Below, in pieces: positions 9,312 to 19,852 of a DNA stretch of 64,000 nucleotides (position 1 is the stretch's first letter; each line of letters begins with the position of its first letter). The notes below the pieces were generated by a model. The model had not been told where the DNA came from, made no database searches, and was given only the letters and a program-made list of their open reading frames with translations. Source of the DNA: Hemerocallis citrina (Eukaryota; Streptophyta; Magnoliopsida; Asparagales; Asphodelaceae); contig CM030367.1 of the NCBI GenBank assembly GCA_017893485.1, positions 85,442,853-85,506,852 of the forward strand. Direction: 5' to 3'. A program made the translations under genes and the position numbers.

Positions 9312-11372
9312 CTATTCCGAAGGGGTCTCCACCGCCAACGGAGTGACCACAGTTCCGGGGACCTCCTCGGTGACCTCGAGCTCTGCGTCACCTTCACCAT
9401 CCCCTTCCTCCTCCTCCCCCTCGGACTCAGGGTCGAAGCCTTCGACGTGGCCGGGGAAGAGCCTCCACCCCGAGACGTCCACCTCGGGGTACTCCTTCGA
9501 CACCCGGTCGATGGCTGCGGCGAAGGCCTTCGCCATGTTCTGGGCGAGGAACCCCTGTGCCTTCTCCAGGGTTGCATCCTCCACCGCCTTCACAGCCGCA
9601 GCCTTGGCTGCCTCTGCATCGGCCAGCTGCTTCGCCGACCCCTCCTTCTGACGAAGGAGCTCGCCCTCCAACCTCGTCACCTCGGCCTCGAGGTGGGCCA
9701 ACCTCGCCGACCTGCCCTCATGCTCGACTCGGAGCTTGTCGAGCTCGTTCGACAGCCGAGCTTTTTCATTCCGAGCCTGGTCGGATTCTTGCTTGAGCTC
9801 CTTCTCCAGAGCCGTCAACCTCTCGGTGAGGTGACCAAAGTGGACGATGATCTGAAGCAAGGAAGAACACAAGGAGTTAGAAAAAGTTTTTTACGGATTA
9901 AAGGAGCACAACGAATGAAGAAAGTTCGGGGCTTACCGACACCGCCGAACGAGCGATCTCGATCACGTCATCGCCCTCTCGCCCGGCCTCCATGGCGGCT
10001 CGGTCCTTCGGAGTGGCGAGGTGTTTGATGGCCTGCATGCTGGCCATCGAGTTGCCGAGGAACCCGTCATGCTTCCGAACTTGCCAGTCCGGAACATGAA
10101 TTCTTTTGTGCTCCTCCGTCAGGAGCTCCTCGGCAACTGTCGTCAGGGGCGGCATCGCCATTCCCAGTGCTGCGGCGATAGGGAACTCACTCGGAGCAGC
10201 CGGAGCCGAGGTCCCCACCACGGCAGCATCAGTACTGTCGAGGATCTCCACCTCCTCGACTTGGGCCGTGATCCTCGGAGCCTTCGAGGTCGACGGTAGC
10301 TTGGTCACGACCCTCTTGCGCTTCTTTGGCGCCTTGCTCGCGAGTCCCGCCCGTAACGCCAGCACTGCGTCGTAGTCCATGGTTTCTGCGTCAAGAGCAA
10401 AAATTGATTAACACTTTGCAAATAACAAGGAAGAGAGTACAGAAATCAAAAACATAACGAAAGCCGCGTACTGGGATCTACGCGGCAGAGCCCTCCCTTG
10501 TAGAGGATGTCCTCCGTGAGCTCCCTCCAATCAAGCTTCGGCCGATCAAGGAGAATCCGGACCGCCTCTTCTTCTTCAACAGAGAGCTTCGGAAGCGCCC
10601 TCGCCCTCTTCGGCACCCCTTCTATCCAGTCCGAGGGGATCGGCCATGCCTCTCGACTCCGCACAACGACCCACTTCTCTCGCCAGTGCTTAATGGAGTC
10701 TGGGCATATCACGAGCCTGCCACCGTGCCTCGGAGTTAAGTAATACCGGTACTCCGACTTATTCCCTTGGTGGAGCCGGTATAACGTCCGAAGCACGTTC
10801 AACTGCGGCTCGATCCCTGCGGCCTGGCAGTGGAGAACAAACCCATTTATCACTCGCCACGCGTTCGGCATGAGTTGGATGGGGCTGACCCCGAACCAAC
10901 TCACAACTGTCACGGCGAACGCATGGAGAGGAAGCCGAGCCCCGGCGATAAAGGCATCGACCGGCCAGCAACACATGTTCACTGGCAACGGCGAATTGGC
11001 CCTAACCTCGGGACCAGGCAACATGAGCTCGAACTCCTCCGGGATGTGGAAAGAGTCCCGGAGCACTGCTAAATCCTCCTCGCGCAGGATCGACGCCGCA
11101 TCATCCGCCTCCGTAGTTTCCCTCGCAGCATTCTCCTCGAAGGACCTCCCCCTCCCATGAACTATTCGCTCGGCCTAGTCCTCCGGGAGCTGCCTAACTC
11201 TATGGAGCCCCGTCAGCGGTCCTGGCAGCTGACCGAACTCCCCCATCCTCTTCGGATCCATAACAATCGAATCCTTGCCGAATACCTTCTTGCCCTTCGT
11301 CGGAGTCGACTCCTCGACCTCAAGGGAGGGCTCAGACCAAGATATCTCTTCGGACACAGAAGCTACAGACAT
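9312..11372 (-). CDS. Element 1 opposite-strand three-exon gene (Transposase_28-like domain, coiled coil), one internal stop
   Basis: Read on the minus strand: exon 1 11372-10472, exon 2 10385-9937, exon 3 9851-9312. Both introns are GT-AG, about 85 bp, and joining them keeps the frame. Exon 1 holds a domain resembling Pfam 'putative gypsy type transposon' (Transposase_28): LMLPGPEVRA, RLPLHAFAVTVVSWFGVSP, LMPNAWRVINGF, YYLTPRHGG, WREKWVVV. Exon 2 has a basic KAPKKRKR stretch (possible nuclear signal) and HVPDWQVRKHDGFLG. Exon 3 is a long coiled coil with an acidic SEGEEEEGDGEGD tail. Element 2 carries the same exons with introns at the same places and phases. An in-frame TAG at 11177-11175 interrupts exon 1 here. 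Extra ORFs, some antisense, are known in Tat-lineage elements, but their role is unknown; a DNA- or chromatin-binding role is only a guess. Confidence 0.8.
9852..9936 (-). other. Intron 2 of the opposite-strand gene, element 1
   Basis: Donor TCG|GTAAGC, acceptor TTCAG|ATCATC, 85 bp, phase 0. Element 2 has TCG|GTAAGC and GTAG|ATCACC at 54825-54910 (86 bp). The flanking codons align (..ARSAVS then I.. against ..ARATMS then I..). Confidence 0.8.
10386..10471 (-). other. Intron 1 of the opposite-strand gene, element 1
   Basis: Donor CCCA|GTACGC, acceptor GCAG|AAACC, 86 bp, phase 1. Element 2 has CCTA|GTATGC and GCAG|AGGCC at 49857-49938 (82 bp). In both copies the join makes a lysine codon and leads into an ATG-GAC (Met-Asp) pair. 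Confidence 0.8.
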
Positions 11373-11514
11373 AATTTAGAAGTTACCTTAAAGAGAATGG
11401 CAGCCGGAAAACTTCGCCGGAAGCAAACGTCGATCACCGAAAGAAATCGCCTAAGCACAAAAGATTGCCTGAGCAAAAGGGTGAAGAAATGAGAAATGAG
11501 CAAGGGGGGTGGGG

Positions 11515-11521
11515 ATTTATA
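11515..11521 (-). promoter_or_regulatory. TATA box of the opposite-strand gene, element 1
   Basis: Minus strand CTCTATAAATCCCCACCCCCC, about 145 bp upstream of the ATG at 11372. Element 2 shows a matching layout at 24547-24551 (TTATAAG, then CACCCCCCTTC and a short leader before its ATG). The two upstream regions share order but not much exact sequence, which argues for a retained promoter. Confidence 0.65.
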
Positions 11522-11780
11522 GAGAGATGCGCGCCAAACGAGGTTAATGGGCCCGTACGACATGCCCATATACACAAAACGACAAAGCAACCCCAATCGT
11601 CGCATTGTTTGCTGCGCCTAATCATGCGCTACATTTAATGCGCGTCTCATCGGATGGAAGCCCAGAGGTCACCACAATTAATACACGTCCCACCTGTCAG
11701 AATTGTCAGAAGTTGTTGGAAGTTCAGAAGACGCACGCTAGCTACAAACTTCTATGACGAAAAACGACAAGTCCAGGACA

Positions 11781-13630
11781 TCGGCACCATGAGCCGAGCG
11801 TTCTCGAAACCGACCCTGTTACGGGGAAAAATCAGAGTTCGGCACCATGAGCCGAGCGTTCTCGGAACCAACCCTGTTACGGGGAAAAATCCGAGTTCAG
11901 CACCATGAGCCGAGCGTTCTCGGAACCGACCCTGTTACGGCGGAAAAATCCGAGTTCGGCACCGTGAGCCGAGCGTTCTCGGAACCGACCTCGTTACGGG
12001 AAAAAATCCGAGTTCGGCACCATGAGCCGAGCATTCTCGGAACCGACCCTGTTACGGGGAAAAATTCGAGTTCGGCACCATGAGCCGAGCGTTCTCGGAA
12101 CCGCCCCCGTTACGAGGGAAAATCCAACTTCGGCACCATGAGCCGAGCGTTCTCGGAACCGACCCCGTTACGGGGAAAAATCCGAGTTCGGCACCATGAG
12201 CCGAGCATTCTCGGAACCGACCCTGTTACGGGGAAAAATTCGAGTTCGGCACCATGAGCCGAGCGTTCTCGGAACCGCCCCCGTTACGAGGGAAAATCCA
12301 ACTTCGGCACCATGAGCCGAGCGTTCTCGGATCCAACCCCGTTACGGGGAAAAATCTGAGTTCAGCACCATGAGCCGAGCGTTCTCGGAACCGACCCTGT
12401 TACGGGGAAAAAATCCGAGTTCGGCACCATGAGCCGAGCGTTCTCGGAACCGACCCCGTTACGGGGAAAAATCCGAGTTCGGCACCATGAGCCGAGCATT
12501 CTCGGAACCGACCCTGTTACGGGGAAAAATTCGAGTTCGGCACCATGAGCCGAGCGTTCTCGGAACCGCCCCCGTTACGAGGGAAAATCCAACTTCGGCA
12601 CCATGAGCCGAGCGTGCTCGGAACCGACCCCGTTACGGGGAAAAATCCGAGTTCGGCACCATGAGCCGAGCATTCTCGGAACCGACCCTGTTACGGGGAA
12701 AAAATCGAGTTCGGCACCATGAGCCGAGCGTTCTCGGAACCGCCCCCGTTACGAGGGAAAATCCAACTTCGGCACCATGAGCCGAGCGTTCTCGGAACCG
12801 ACCCCGTTACGGGGAAAAATCCGAGTTCAGCACCATGAGCTGAGCGTTCTCGGAACCGACCCTGTTACGGGGAAAAAATCCGAGTTCGGCACCATGAGCC
12901 GAGCGTTCTCGGAACCGACCCCGTTACGGGGAAAAATCCGAGTTCGGCACCATGAGCCGAGCATTCTCGGAACCGACCCTGTTACGGGAAAAAATTCGAG
13001 TTCGGCACCATGAGCCGAGCGTTCTCGGAACCGCCCCCGTTACGAGGGAAAATCCAACTTCAGCACCATGAGCCGAGCGTTCTCGGAACCGACCCCGTTA
13101 CGGGAAAAAATCCGAGTTCGGCACTATGAGCCGAGCGTTCTCGGAACCGATCCTGTTACGGGGAAAAATTCGAGTTCGGCACCATGAACCGAGCATTCTC
13201 GGAACCGACCCCGTTATGGGGAAAAACCCGAGTTCGGCACCATGAGCCGAGCGTTCTCGGAACCGACCCTGTTACGGGGAAAAATCCGAGTTCGGCACCA
13301 TGAGCCGAGCGTTCTCGGAACCGACCCCGTTACGGGGGAAAATCCAAGTTCGGCACCATGAGCCGAGCGTTCTCGGAACCGACCCCGTTACGGGGGAAAA
13401 TCCGAGTTCGGCACCATGAGCCGAGTGTTCCCGGAACCGACCCCGTTACGGGGAAAAATCCGAGTTCGGCACCATGAGCCGAGCGTTCTCGAAACCGACC
13501 CCGTTACGGGGAAAAATCCGAGTTCGGCACCATAAGCTGAGCGTTCTCGGAACCGACCCCGTTACGGGGAAAAATCCAAGTTCGGCACCATGAGCCGAGC
13601 GTTTTCGAAACCGACCCCGTTGCGGGGAAA
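11781..13630. repeat. 58-bp satellite-like array, about 32 copies, with 465-bp higher-order period
   Basis: The unit runs GTTCGGCACCATGAGCCGAG.. ..GTTCTCGGAACCGACC.. ..CCGTTACGGGGAAAAATCC. It contains three short inverted motifs (TCGGC..GCCGA, GTTCTCGGAAC, CCCGTTACGGG). A marked variant with CCGCCCCCGTTACGAGGG starts at about 12101, 12275, 12566, 12740 and 13031. The spacings 174, 291, 174, 291 show that a 465-bp block of eight units was duplicated. Several apparent reading frames in the array are unit-length artefacts. Confidence 0.95.
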
Positions 13631-14186
13631 GATTGGACCTTGAATCGTGCCGAACTCCCTCTCGGCACTTATAACCGTGCCGAACTCTCCCCCCTCTTCG
13701 GAAAAAGGTGCCTAACTGCATACAGACCCCGACCTCCTAATGAGCGAGCTCTAGAAGTGGTCAGAAGCTGGAGACGAGCACAGGTGCCCCTCAACGAAGG
13801 AAAAAGGTCGAACCATCCACCAAGAGATTGCGAAAAAATAAGTAAAAATTTGGGAAATCAAGAAAGAACCCCGGAAAGGCAATTGTAAAAATGAGGAGCG
13901 CCTTCCCGTCCCCAAGCAAACGATTAGTGCCGAAAACCATATTCTAAGACCCCTAAACGACGAATTGGCACTTCGCAAAGCTAAAAGGATGTCCCTGCAA
14001 GAACACCACATGATCAAGAAAGCTCGGGGGCTACTCAGAGCTCAACTCACTTGAAAAATCGCCAAAATACCTCCTTCAAGACTCAAAACCTCCCGCTTGG
14101 GCTCCGACACAACCCCACTAGCCATTAAAACAGTCAAACTACTCCACAAAGGCCGATCAAACTCAGCCTTTAGGAGTGGTGGCTCG
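13631..14186. other. Element 1 internal 3' region before the 3' LTR, no gene
   Basis: No plausible gene. The last bases before the LTR (TTTAGGAGTGGTGGCTCG) form a weak purine-rich tract where the polypurine tract should be. The equivalent text in element 2 (minus strand, just right of 22777) reads CGGAAGTGGGGAGCTCG, so the stretch is conserved. Confidence 0.5.
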
Positions 14187-14809
14187 TGATATGGCTAAAA
14201 ATGGGGGTTAATCGGAACCTTCCAAATCAGGCGCGAATCTTGAAGCCCAGGGGTAAAACGGTAATTTCACCCACAAATAGGGTCTGAGATAGGTGCTGGG
14301 TCTCTCCGATAAAGACCCAATAACCCACAAAACGGACCCGCTTCAATCGGGCGCAGGTCACAACCAGCAACAAAGCCTGATCAGAGGGATAGAATTAAAG
14401 CCCCTGATTAGATCCTAATCAACGGCCCTGATTCATGCCTATCCCTCCACTGGGGATTAGGGATTGCATTCCTAATCTGTTTACAAGGAGAATATTCCTT
14501 ATCAGATCACGGGGATTATATTCCTAATCTGTTCCCTAAGATGCCTATAAATACCCCTCATCCATCTCCATTAAGAGGTAATCAATCTTTCACCAGTTTT
14601 TGCGCTCTTTCATAATCATTTCTGGTTACTGACTTGAGCGTCGGAGGGTGCGTCGCCGGGAACAACCCCGGTGTCTCGCACTTTTTGCAGGTATACGGCG
14701 GGATCGACGGTCGAAGTCAGACGGAACAGGTATACAGGTTTACTATTCAGTTTCCCTAAGAATCCACAAATACTATCTGTTTGCCCCCACACCAAATTTA
14801 GCGGCAACA
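14187..14809 (+). repeat. 3' LTR of element 1
   Basis: 623 bp, same length as the 5' LTR, TATAAATA at 14546-14553. It is followed by the target duplicate CTCGT (14810-14814), after which the interrupted family-X LTR resumes. Confidence 0.96.
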
Positions 14810-14814
14810 CTCGT

Positions 14815-14845
14815 ATTCCCGTATTTTGGGAAGCGGAGCGTGACA
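14815..14845 (+). mobile_element. Last bases of the interrupted family-X LTR
   Basis: ATTCCCGTATTTTGGGAAGC.. to the terminal TGACA, continuing the sequence broken at 148. What follows (ATATAAAACTG..) is not a primer-binding site, so this is either a solo LTR or a 3' LTR. Confidence 0.75.
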
Positions 14846-15482
14846 ATATAAAACTGAAAATGATACCAAATATCAAACTTAATGATCATGCAACATGGAG
14901 ACTGGGAAAGAACTACTAAGAAAACATTATTCTAATAAAGCAAATGTTAAAGTATGTTTATAGCAGTTAACTGAGAAAGTATGGACCGATTTTCTGTAAT
15001 TTAGTCTCCATATATACCAGCAAAAACACTTCCAGCTAGAGCTAGTTCTTTGATAATATATTAGTTTAAATAATATTAAAATATGAAGAAATTGATTCGA
15101 TTTTTTAAAAATGAAAAAATGTCACAGCAATAGTAAAATAACACTCCAAATGCAGTTAAAAGCGATGAGAAATTGATTTGTCTTTTTTCTTTTTTTTCTT
15201 TTTTCTTTTTTCCTTTTTTTTTAAAGTAGACAAGAAAGGAGGAAATGAAAAAATTACGTGGGATTATATATGGAGAGCAGTAGCAGTGCCTGTAAAAAGC
15301 TTGTGAAACCATGTTACCATGCACCTAAAAAGGCAACATAAACATCATCTTTCTTAATTTAATGGTAATTAAAATTTGAACATTGGAAAAGGTTATGGCA
15401 TATATTCGCCTCACAGGCAGTAGTTTAGAGGTCTAGTCCTTTTAGATTAGGCCCTAAGAGGGAAGAAGACGACATAAAATAT
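14846..15482. other. AT-rich DNA, no feature
   Basis: I see no coding potential. There is a T/C-rich low-complexity run at about 15180-15225 and nothing else of note. Confidence 0.5.
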
Positions 15483-15569
15483 GGAGTTTTTTTCCAAATT
15501 GTCCCTCTTTTTGAAATTTTTTCTCAAACTTCCCTACTTTTTTCAAAAAAAGTTTTCAAAACGTCCTAC

Positions 15570-15975
15570 TCGCTTTCTGAAAAAACGAGTATGAAAAAAA
15601 CCACATCGTTTTTTCAAAAATCGAGTTTGAGACTTTGGTTTTCGCTTGTCTGGAAATCTGTCTACTCAACAGTCACTTTCTCAGAAAGTGATGAGATTTC
15701 ACCTACGCTCGCTTTTTCGGAAAGCGAGTGTAGGCTAAACCACCTCGCTTTCTGAGAAAGTGACTGTTGAGTGGAGTAATTTTCAGAGATCAGTTGGTTC
15801 AGGAAATCTCTCTACTCAACAGTCGCCTTCTCAGAAAGCGATGTGGTTTGAACGAGACATGCTTTCTGAAAAAACGAGTCTTGGGTCTGCTGAGAAACAA
15901 CTTGTACAAACTGAAGACTCGCTTTCACAGAAAGCGAAGAGGTTAATACCAGACTCGCTTTCTGAGAAAGCGAAT
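15570..15975. repeat. Left cluster of CTCGCTTT..AAAGCGAG hairpins
   Basis: About eight related 20-25-bp palindromes in 400 bp, at roughly 15575, 15602, 15698, 15745, 15822, 15860, 15920 and 15955. Each could form a hairpin with a 6-9-bp stem. Three more lie near the right end. Confidence 0.8.
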
Positions 15976-16356
15976 TTAGGCAAAAAAGCATTCCACTTCA
16001 AATTGCATATGCAGTCTATCCTGTATACAATTTTTCCTACAATACACTTCGACCATTTCAACCAATTCACTACAATACACTACGCCATTTCACAGCTCTT
16101 TCCATTCGAAACTAAACTCGAAACAATCACAATCAATCATAACACACAAACACAAACATTCAAAACATTGAAACAATGAAACAATCACACTCACACACCC
16201 CATACGAAATTACATTGCCTTTTACATTCCAAAATTATAAAAGTTCACACATCCACTTCGCGACGTAATCACGTACATGATCAAAATTTATACATGTTCG
16301 TCCACAACATTGAAAGATACATTATAAAACATTGAAAAATTAATACCAAAATACCT

Positions 16357-18565
16357 TCACGGATCGGGTGTAAAGAAAGTGGGGGGTCTCCTTTGCCTTT
16401 TACCATGCTGTCGAGTGGTCTGGGTGACACCGGAAAAGGGTATCAGATCTTCTTCATGTTGTTGTGTCCCTTCAATATATTCTTCAATCTCATCCCCTTC
16501 ATCTTCTTCTTCGGAGTCGTTTCTCGGACAAGGTGGGGGTTTATGGAAAACTTTCTTCCTACGTACACCATGCTGACTGCTTCGATGTGCAGGAATACTT
16601 AGTATAGCATCTAAAGTTACTTCCTCGCCCACAGCCTCAGCTTGTGTACGACACAACGTAATCATCTTGCATGTGAAGTCCTTCATCGGTTCCGCGACTT
16701 TATTGCTCAACACAACGGTATATTTTTTCGCCTGAATCCAAGTGTGGGCCATCTACAAAAGATGAGAAGTTGAAATATTAAAATACAGTGTATATGCATA
16801 TATAAACCAAAATTTTAGGAAAACATTACAAGAATACAACAAAACATAATAACTTACAATTTTACGAAGAGTCGATGCCTTCGGTTGGAACATAGGCAAT
16901 TTCTTTGAATGTTCATCTGCTGGTTCGGTTGCTGGTCGACGAATCGGGACTACCACACCAGTAGGATTCTGCATTGTGGGAGAGATATAACGTCTAGTCA
17001 TCCTCTCATACCAAGCCATATAAGTCGTATGCACCGATGCATCGAATGGAGAAATGTCACCAAAGATCTCGTTGAACCTGTGCGCATTCCATCTCTCAAC
17101 ATAAGAAACCAAGCATGTGGCCCAATTGTGGCCGGGTTGTTAACCCATTCCAGTAAGAGAATGCATCTCGGCATTGCACGGTTCAGCAACTGGAATACTT
17201 TGAAGCAGACCAAATTGACGTAGCACTCTATTAGCGATGTAGAATTCGACTGTGCCAAAGTTGATCAGAGGTGCCTTTATCAGCTACAGCTCGCGCCTAT
17301 ACAAGCAAATAGGCGATAGTCAACCCATACGCGGCTCCGTGTAGGGCTGCCACACGACGCAATCATCTGCCAGCCTATCCAATTCATCTCGAAAGTACGG
17401 CAGGCATCTGTTGAGGTTGGCCGTCCATGTGAGATTTCCGAACCAGTAAACATTGTGTGGAGGTAACATGTGTTGGTCCTCGGGGAGGTGGATCCAATTG
17501 GGTGATTGCCTACACACTACGGGCCAACCAACATGAATACGCTCCCAACTCCAAACTTGAAGTAAGATCATTGGTCCATTCATCTGCACCGAACCAAAAC
17601 TACAGTTACACAAACTCCTGTATAGAGACGCCAATACGATACTATCCCAACTGTATTGTCCGACTCTTCGCAGATCAGCAATCAATGGCAGGTACATCAA
17701 CAACATTGAATGACCTGTCAAATTCGGGAACATCACGCTGCCAAATAGTATCAAGATGTACGCCCTACAATAGCACTCAACCTCGACCTCAGTGAAATCT
17801 TCATTCAATCTACTCTTGAAAGTCTCCTTCAACCACTTCAAGCGAATGAACTTTCCATTTACTGCCTCCATTTTGACTTCAACACCAAGGTATTGTTCCA
17901 TAAGATATACCGGCTCGAAGTCCATCGTACAGATCACTGCCTGCCCATCGACTGGAAGACCGGTGAGTACGAAGATGTCCTGTAGTGTTACGGTCATCTT
18001 CCCAACTAGCAAGTGGAAGGTATGGGTTTCAGGCAGCCATCTCTCAAGAAGTGCGGTAAGTAGAGGCCGATCACATTTGATGGAGCTCATCAGTCCAATA
18101 CCATATAACCCGCAGTCCCGTAGAATCTTGTGAATCCGTGGGTGCATAAAAAGTGGATGACCCTCCCTAAATGTACACTCCTTAGATTCGCCTTCCGACA
18201 CGGCCTTTGAACGGTGATGCGATTGGAGAGTAAGCAGTGTAGAGTCGAGGGGACCTGGACCTCTAGAAGGAACATAAGATGATGAAGAAGGGGCTGATGA
18301 AGAAAGGCCCGCCTCATTTGGATTAGTTATGACCTACACAACAATAATATTTAAATCAATAGACCGATATTACATTTTATTGTATGATAATCAAACTAAT
18401 CGAATAAAACAATTATTCACTTACATTAGTATGCTCGGTACCAACACGATCATGACCACGTCCACCGCGAGGAGGTGGGCCAAAAGAAGTACATGGTCCG
18501 TCTCCTCAAGTATTTGGAGGTCTACTACTCGATCCTTCCTTCACATTACCCATTGTGCGTGCCAT
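16357..18565 (-). pseudogene. MAIN-like plant mobile domain gene, decayed
   Basis: Three or more exons on the minus strand. Exon 1 18565-18425 encodes a short Gly/Arg-rich N-terminus. A GT-AG intron (18424-18334) follows. The main exon runs from 18333 through the plant mobile domain: LHPLF-like start, ILRDCGLYGIGLM, LLTALLERWLPETHTFHLLVG, MTVTLQDIFVLTGLPVDG, then SYVERWNAHRFN. A second intron (about 16863-16753) precedes a last exon (16752-16357) with an acidic Glu/Asp-rich tail. Stops break it: TGA at codon 20 of exon 1, TGA and TAG just after TEPRMG (about 17320), and TAA near 17140. The plant mobile domain is known in MAIN/MAIL1 proteins and in transposons. Its place between inverted repeats suggests transposon origin. 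Confidence 0.8.
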
Positions 18566-19315
18566 TTATAATAAACGAGAGTACACTACACCTTAAACAA
18601 ATTGTTATTAACTATACAAAAATATATAATCTACATATATCTACATATATATCCTATTTTTACACTATATACCTACATATACTCAAAATGGAATATACTA
18701 TATACCTACATATACTCAAAAAATTTTAACCTACATATAAACAAACATTTTTGATAATAATGCTTAACTAACTGAAAATTAAAAATCCAATGTTAATGCT
18801 TCAAATTTTGGGTGATTTTGAAGATCCAATGTTTACTTGGAAAATCAAAAAATTTGGGTGATTTTGGGTCGAATTAACAAACATACAATGTTAATGCTCC
18901 AAAATTAACACGAAATTAAAAAAAAAACAAAAGTATGAGAAATATACCGTTAAAGTAGGGTCATTGAATAGGTAGATAGTGAATATGAGGTCGAAGAAGC
19001 TCCTTCAACAGCACTCTTTATCCCCAAATTCGGAAATTAACGAACTCTTGGATATTGGGGTTTAGGGTTTTTGGGTTAAAAGAGGATGAGATATGTAGAT
19101 GAGAGAAGTGAAAAATCGAAATGAGATGAGAGATGCGAGGATTTTTTGGGTTAACCGACGAAATTTTTGGGTTAATCGACGAAAACGAGATGAGAGATGT
19201 TAGGGTTTCGGGGTTAGAAGAGGAAAAGGAAGATAGGGAGTTGAAAAAGAAAGTGAGATCGAAATTCGAGTCTTGGGGCTAAAAAAGTCCCAATCGACAC
19301 ATTGCTGTCTCAAAA

Positions 19316-19445
19316 AGCAAGTTTGGGAAAAATCCCATCGCTTTTTGAGACACCGAGTGGAGGCAAGTGAAAACGAAAGCCTCACACTCACTTTCTAAAA
19401 AGCGATAGGGTTTTTCTTACACTCGCTTTTTCCAAAAGCGAGTAT
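19316..19445. repeat. Right cluster of hairpins of the inverted-repeat element
   Basis: Three palindromes (about 19330, 19386, 19424) of the same CTCGCTTTTT..AAAAGCGAG type as at the left end. They lie just inside the right terminal inverted repeat. Confidence 0.75.
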
Positions 19446-19580
19446 GGCAATTTGAAAATTTTTAAAAAAAGAATGATAGTTTGGAAAAAGCTTTCAAAAA
19501 GAGGGTCAGTTTGGGAAAAAATTCTAAATTATGGGGATGGGATTGAATTGTGGGAAGCAAGAGATATACATAGGTGGGGC

Positions 19581-19852
19581 TAGGGCTGCAAACAAATCGA
19601 GCTATTCGCGAGCTATTCGGCTCGAGCTCGGTCAAAGCACGGCTCAAACCGAGCTCGTTTCGTAAACGAGCCGAGCTCGAGCTTGGATTTTTTTTTTTAG
19701 GCTAAGCTCGCGAGCTATTCGGCTCGAATATGGTCAAAGCTCGGCTCGAATCGAGCTCGAGCCGAGCTCAAGCTCAAATTTGAGCTCGTTCGTAAACGAG
19801 CCGAGCTTGAACCTGAAGGTATTTGGCTCGGCTCGGCTCGATTGCAGCCCTA
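19581..19852. mobile_element. hAT-type MITE with perfect 8-bp target duplication
   Basis: 272 bp. Terminal inverted repeats are TAGGGCTGCAA / TTGCAGCCCTA. GGTGGGGC is duplicated exactly at 19573-19580 and 19853-19860. The interior is made of repeated GAGCTCG/GGCTCG palindromes and could fold into a long hairpin. No coding sequence. Confidence 0.92.

Larger units (their letters stand above)
149..14809 (+). mobile_element. Element 1: Tat-type Ty3/gypsy LTR retrotransposon, nearly intact
   Basis: A 14.66-kb element with two 623-bp LTRs (149-771, 14187-14809) beginning TGATATGG and ending GCAACA. It is flanked by a perfect 5-bp target duplication CTCGT (144-148 and 14810-14814). Order: LTR, primer site, gag-protease-RT-RNase H, second RNase H-integrase, tandem array, a gene on the opposite strand (about 8062-11372), a 58-bp satellite array, LTR. 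The second RNase H domain before integrase, the non-canonical gag zinc motif and the extra opposite-strand ORF are Tat-lineage traits. By eye the two LTRs differ at about 12 positions, mostly transitions, so this is a recent insertion. It sits inside a family-X LTR and is probably the youngest large insertion in the window. Confidence 0.95.
15483..19533. mobile_element. Hairpin-rich inverted-repeat DNA element carrying a plant-mobile-domain pseudogene
   Basis: The ends are inverted copies. The left end reads TTTTTTTCCAAATTGTCCC.. and the right end, in reverse complement, TTTTTTCCCAAACTGACCC. Both continue into CTCTTTTTGAAA. The subterminal regions are filled with short palindromes of the CTCGCTTTCTGAGAAAGCGAG type. 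It looks like a long-terminal-inverted-repeat (Mutator-like) element that carries a MAIN-like gene (16357-18565, minus). I could not find a clean target duplication, so the outer edges are approximate. Confidence 0.6.

Noticed and set aside
11847..13721. Repeated short frames and CRISPR-like spacing in the 58-bp array
   Set aside because: Adjacent units with no unique spacers and a plant context; this is a tandem satellite, not CRISPR.
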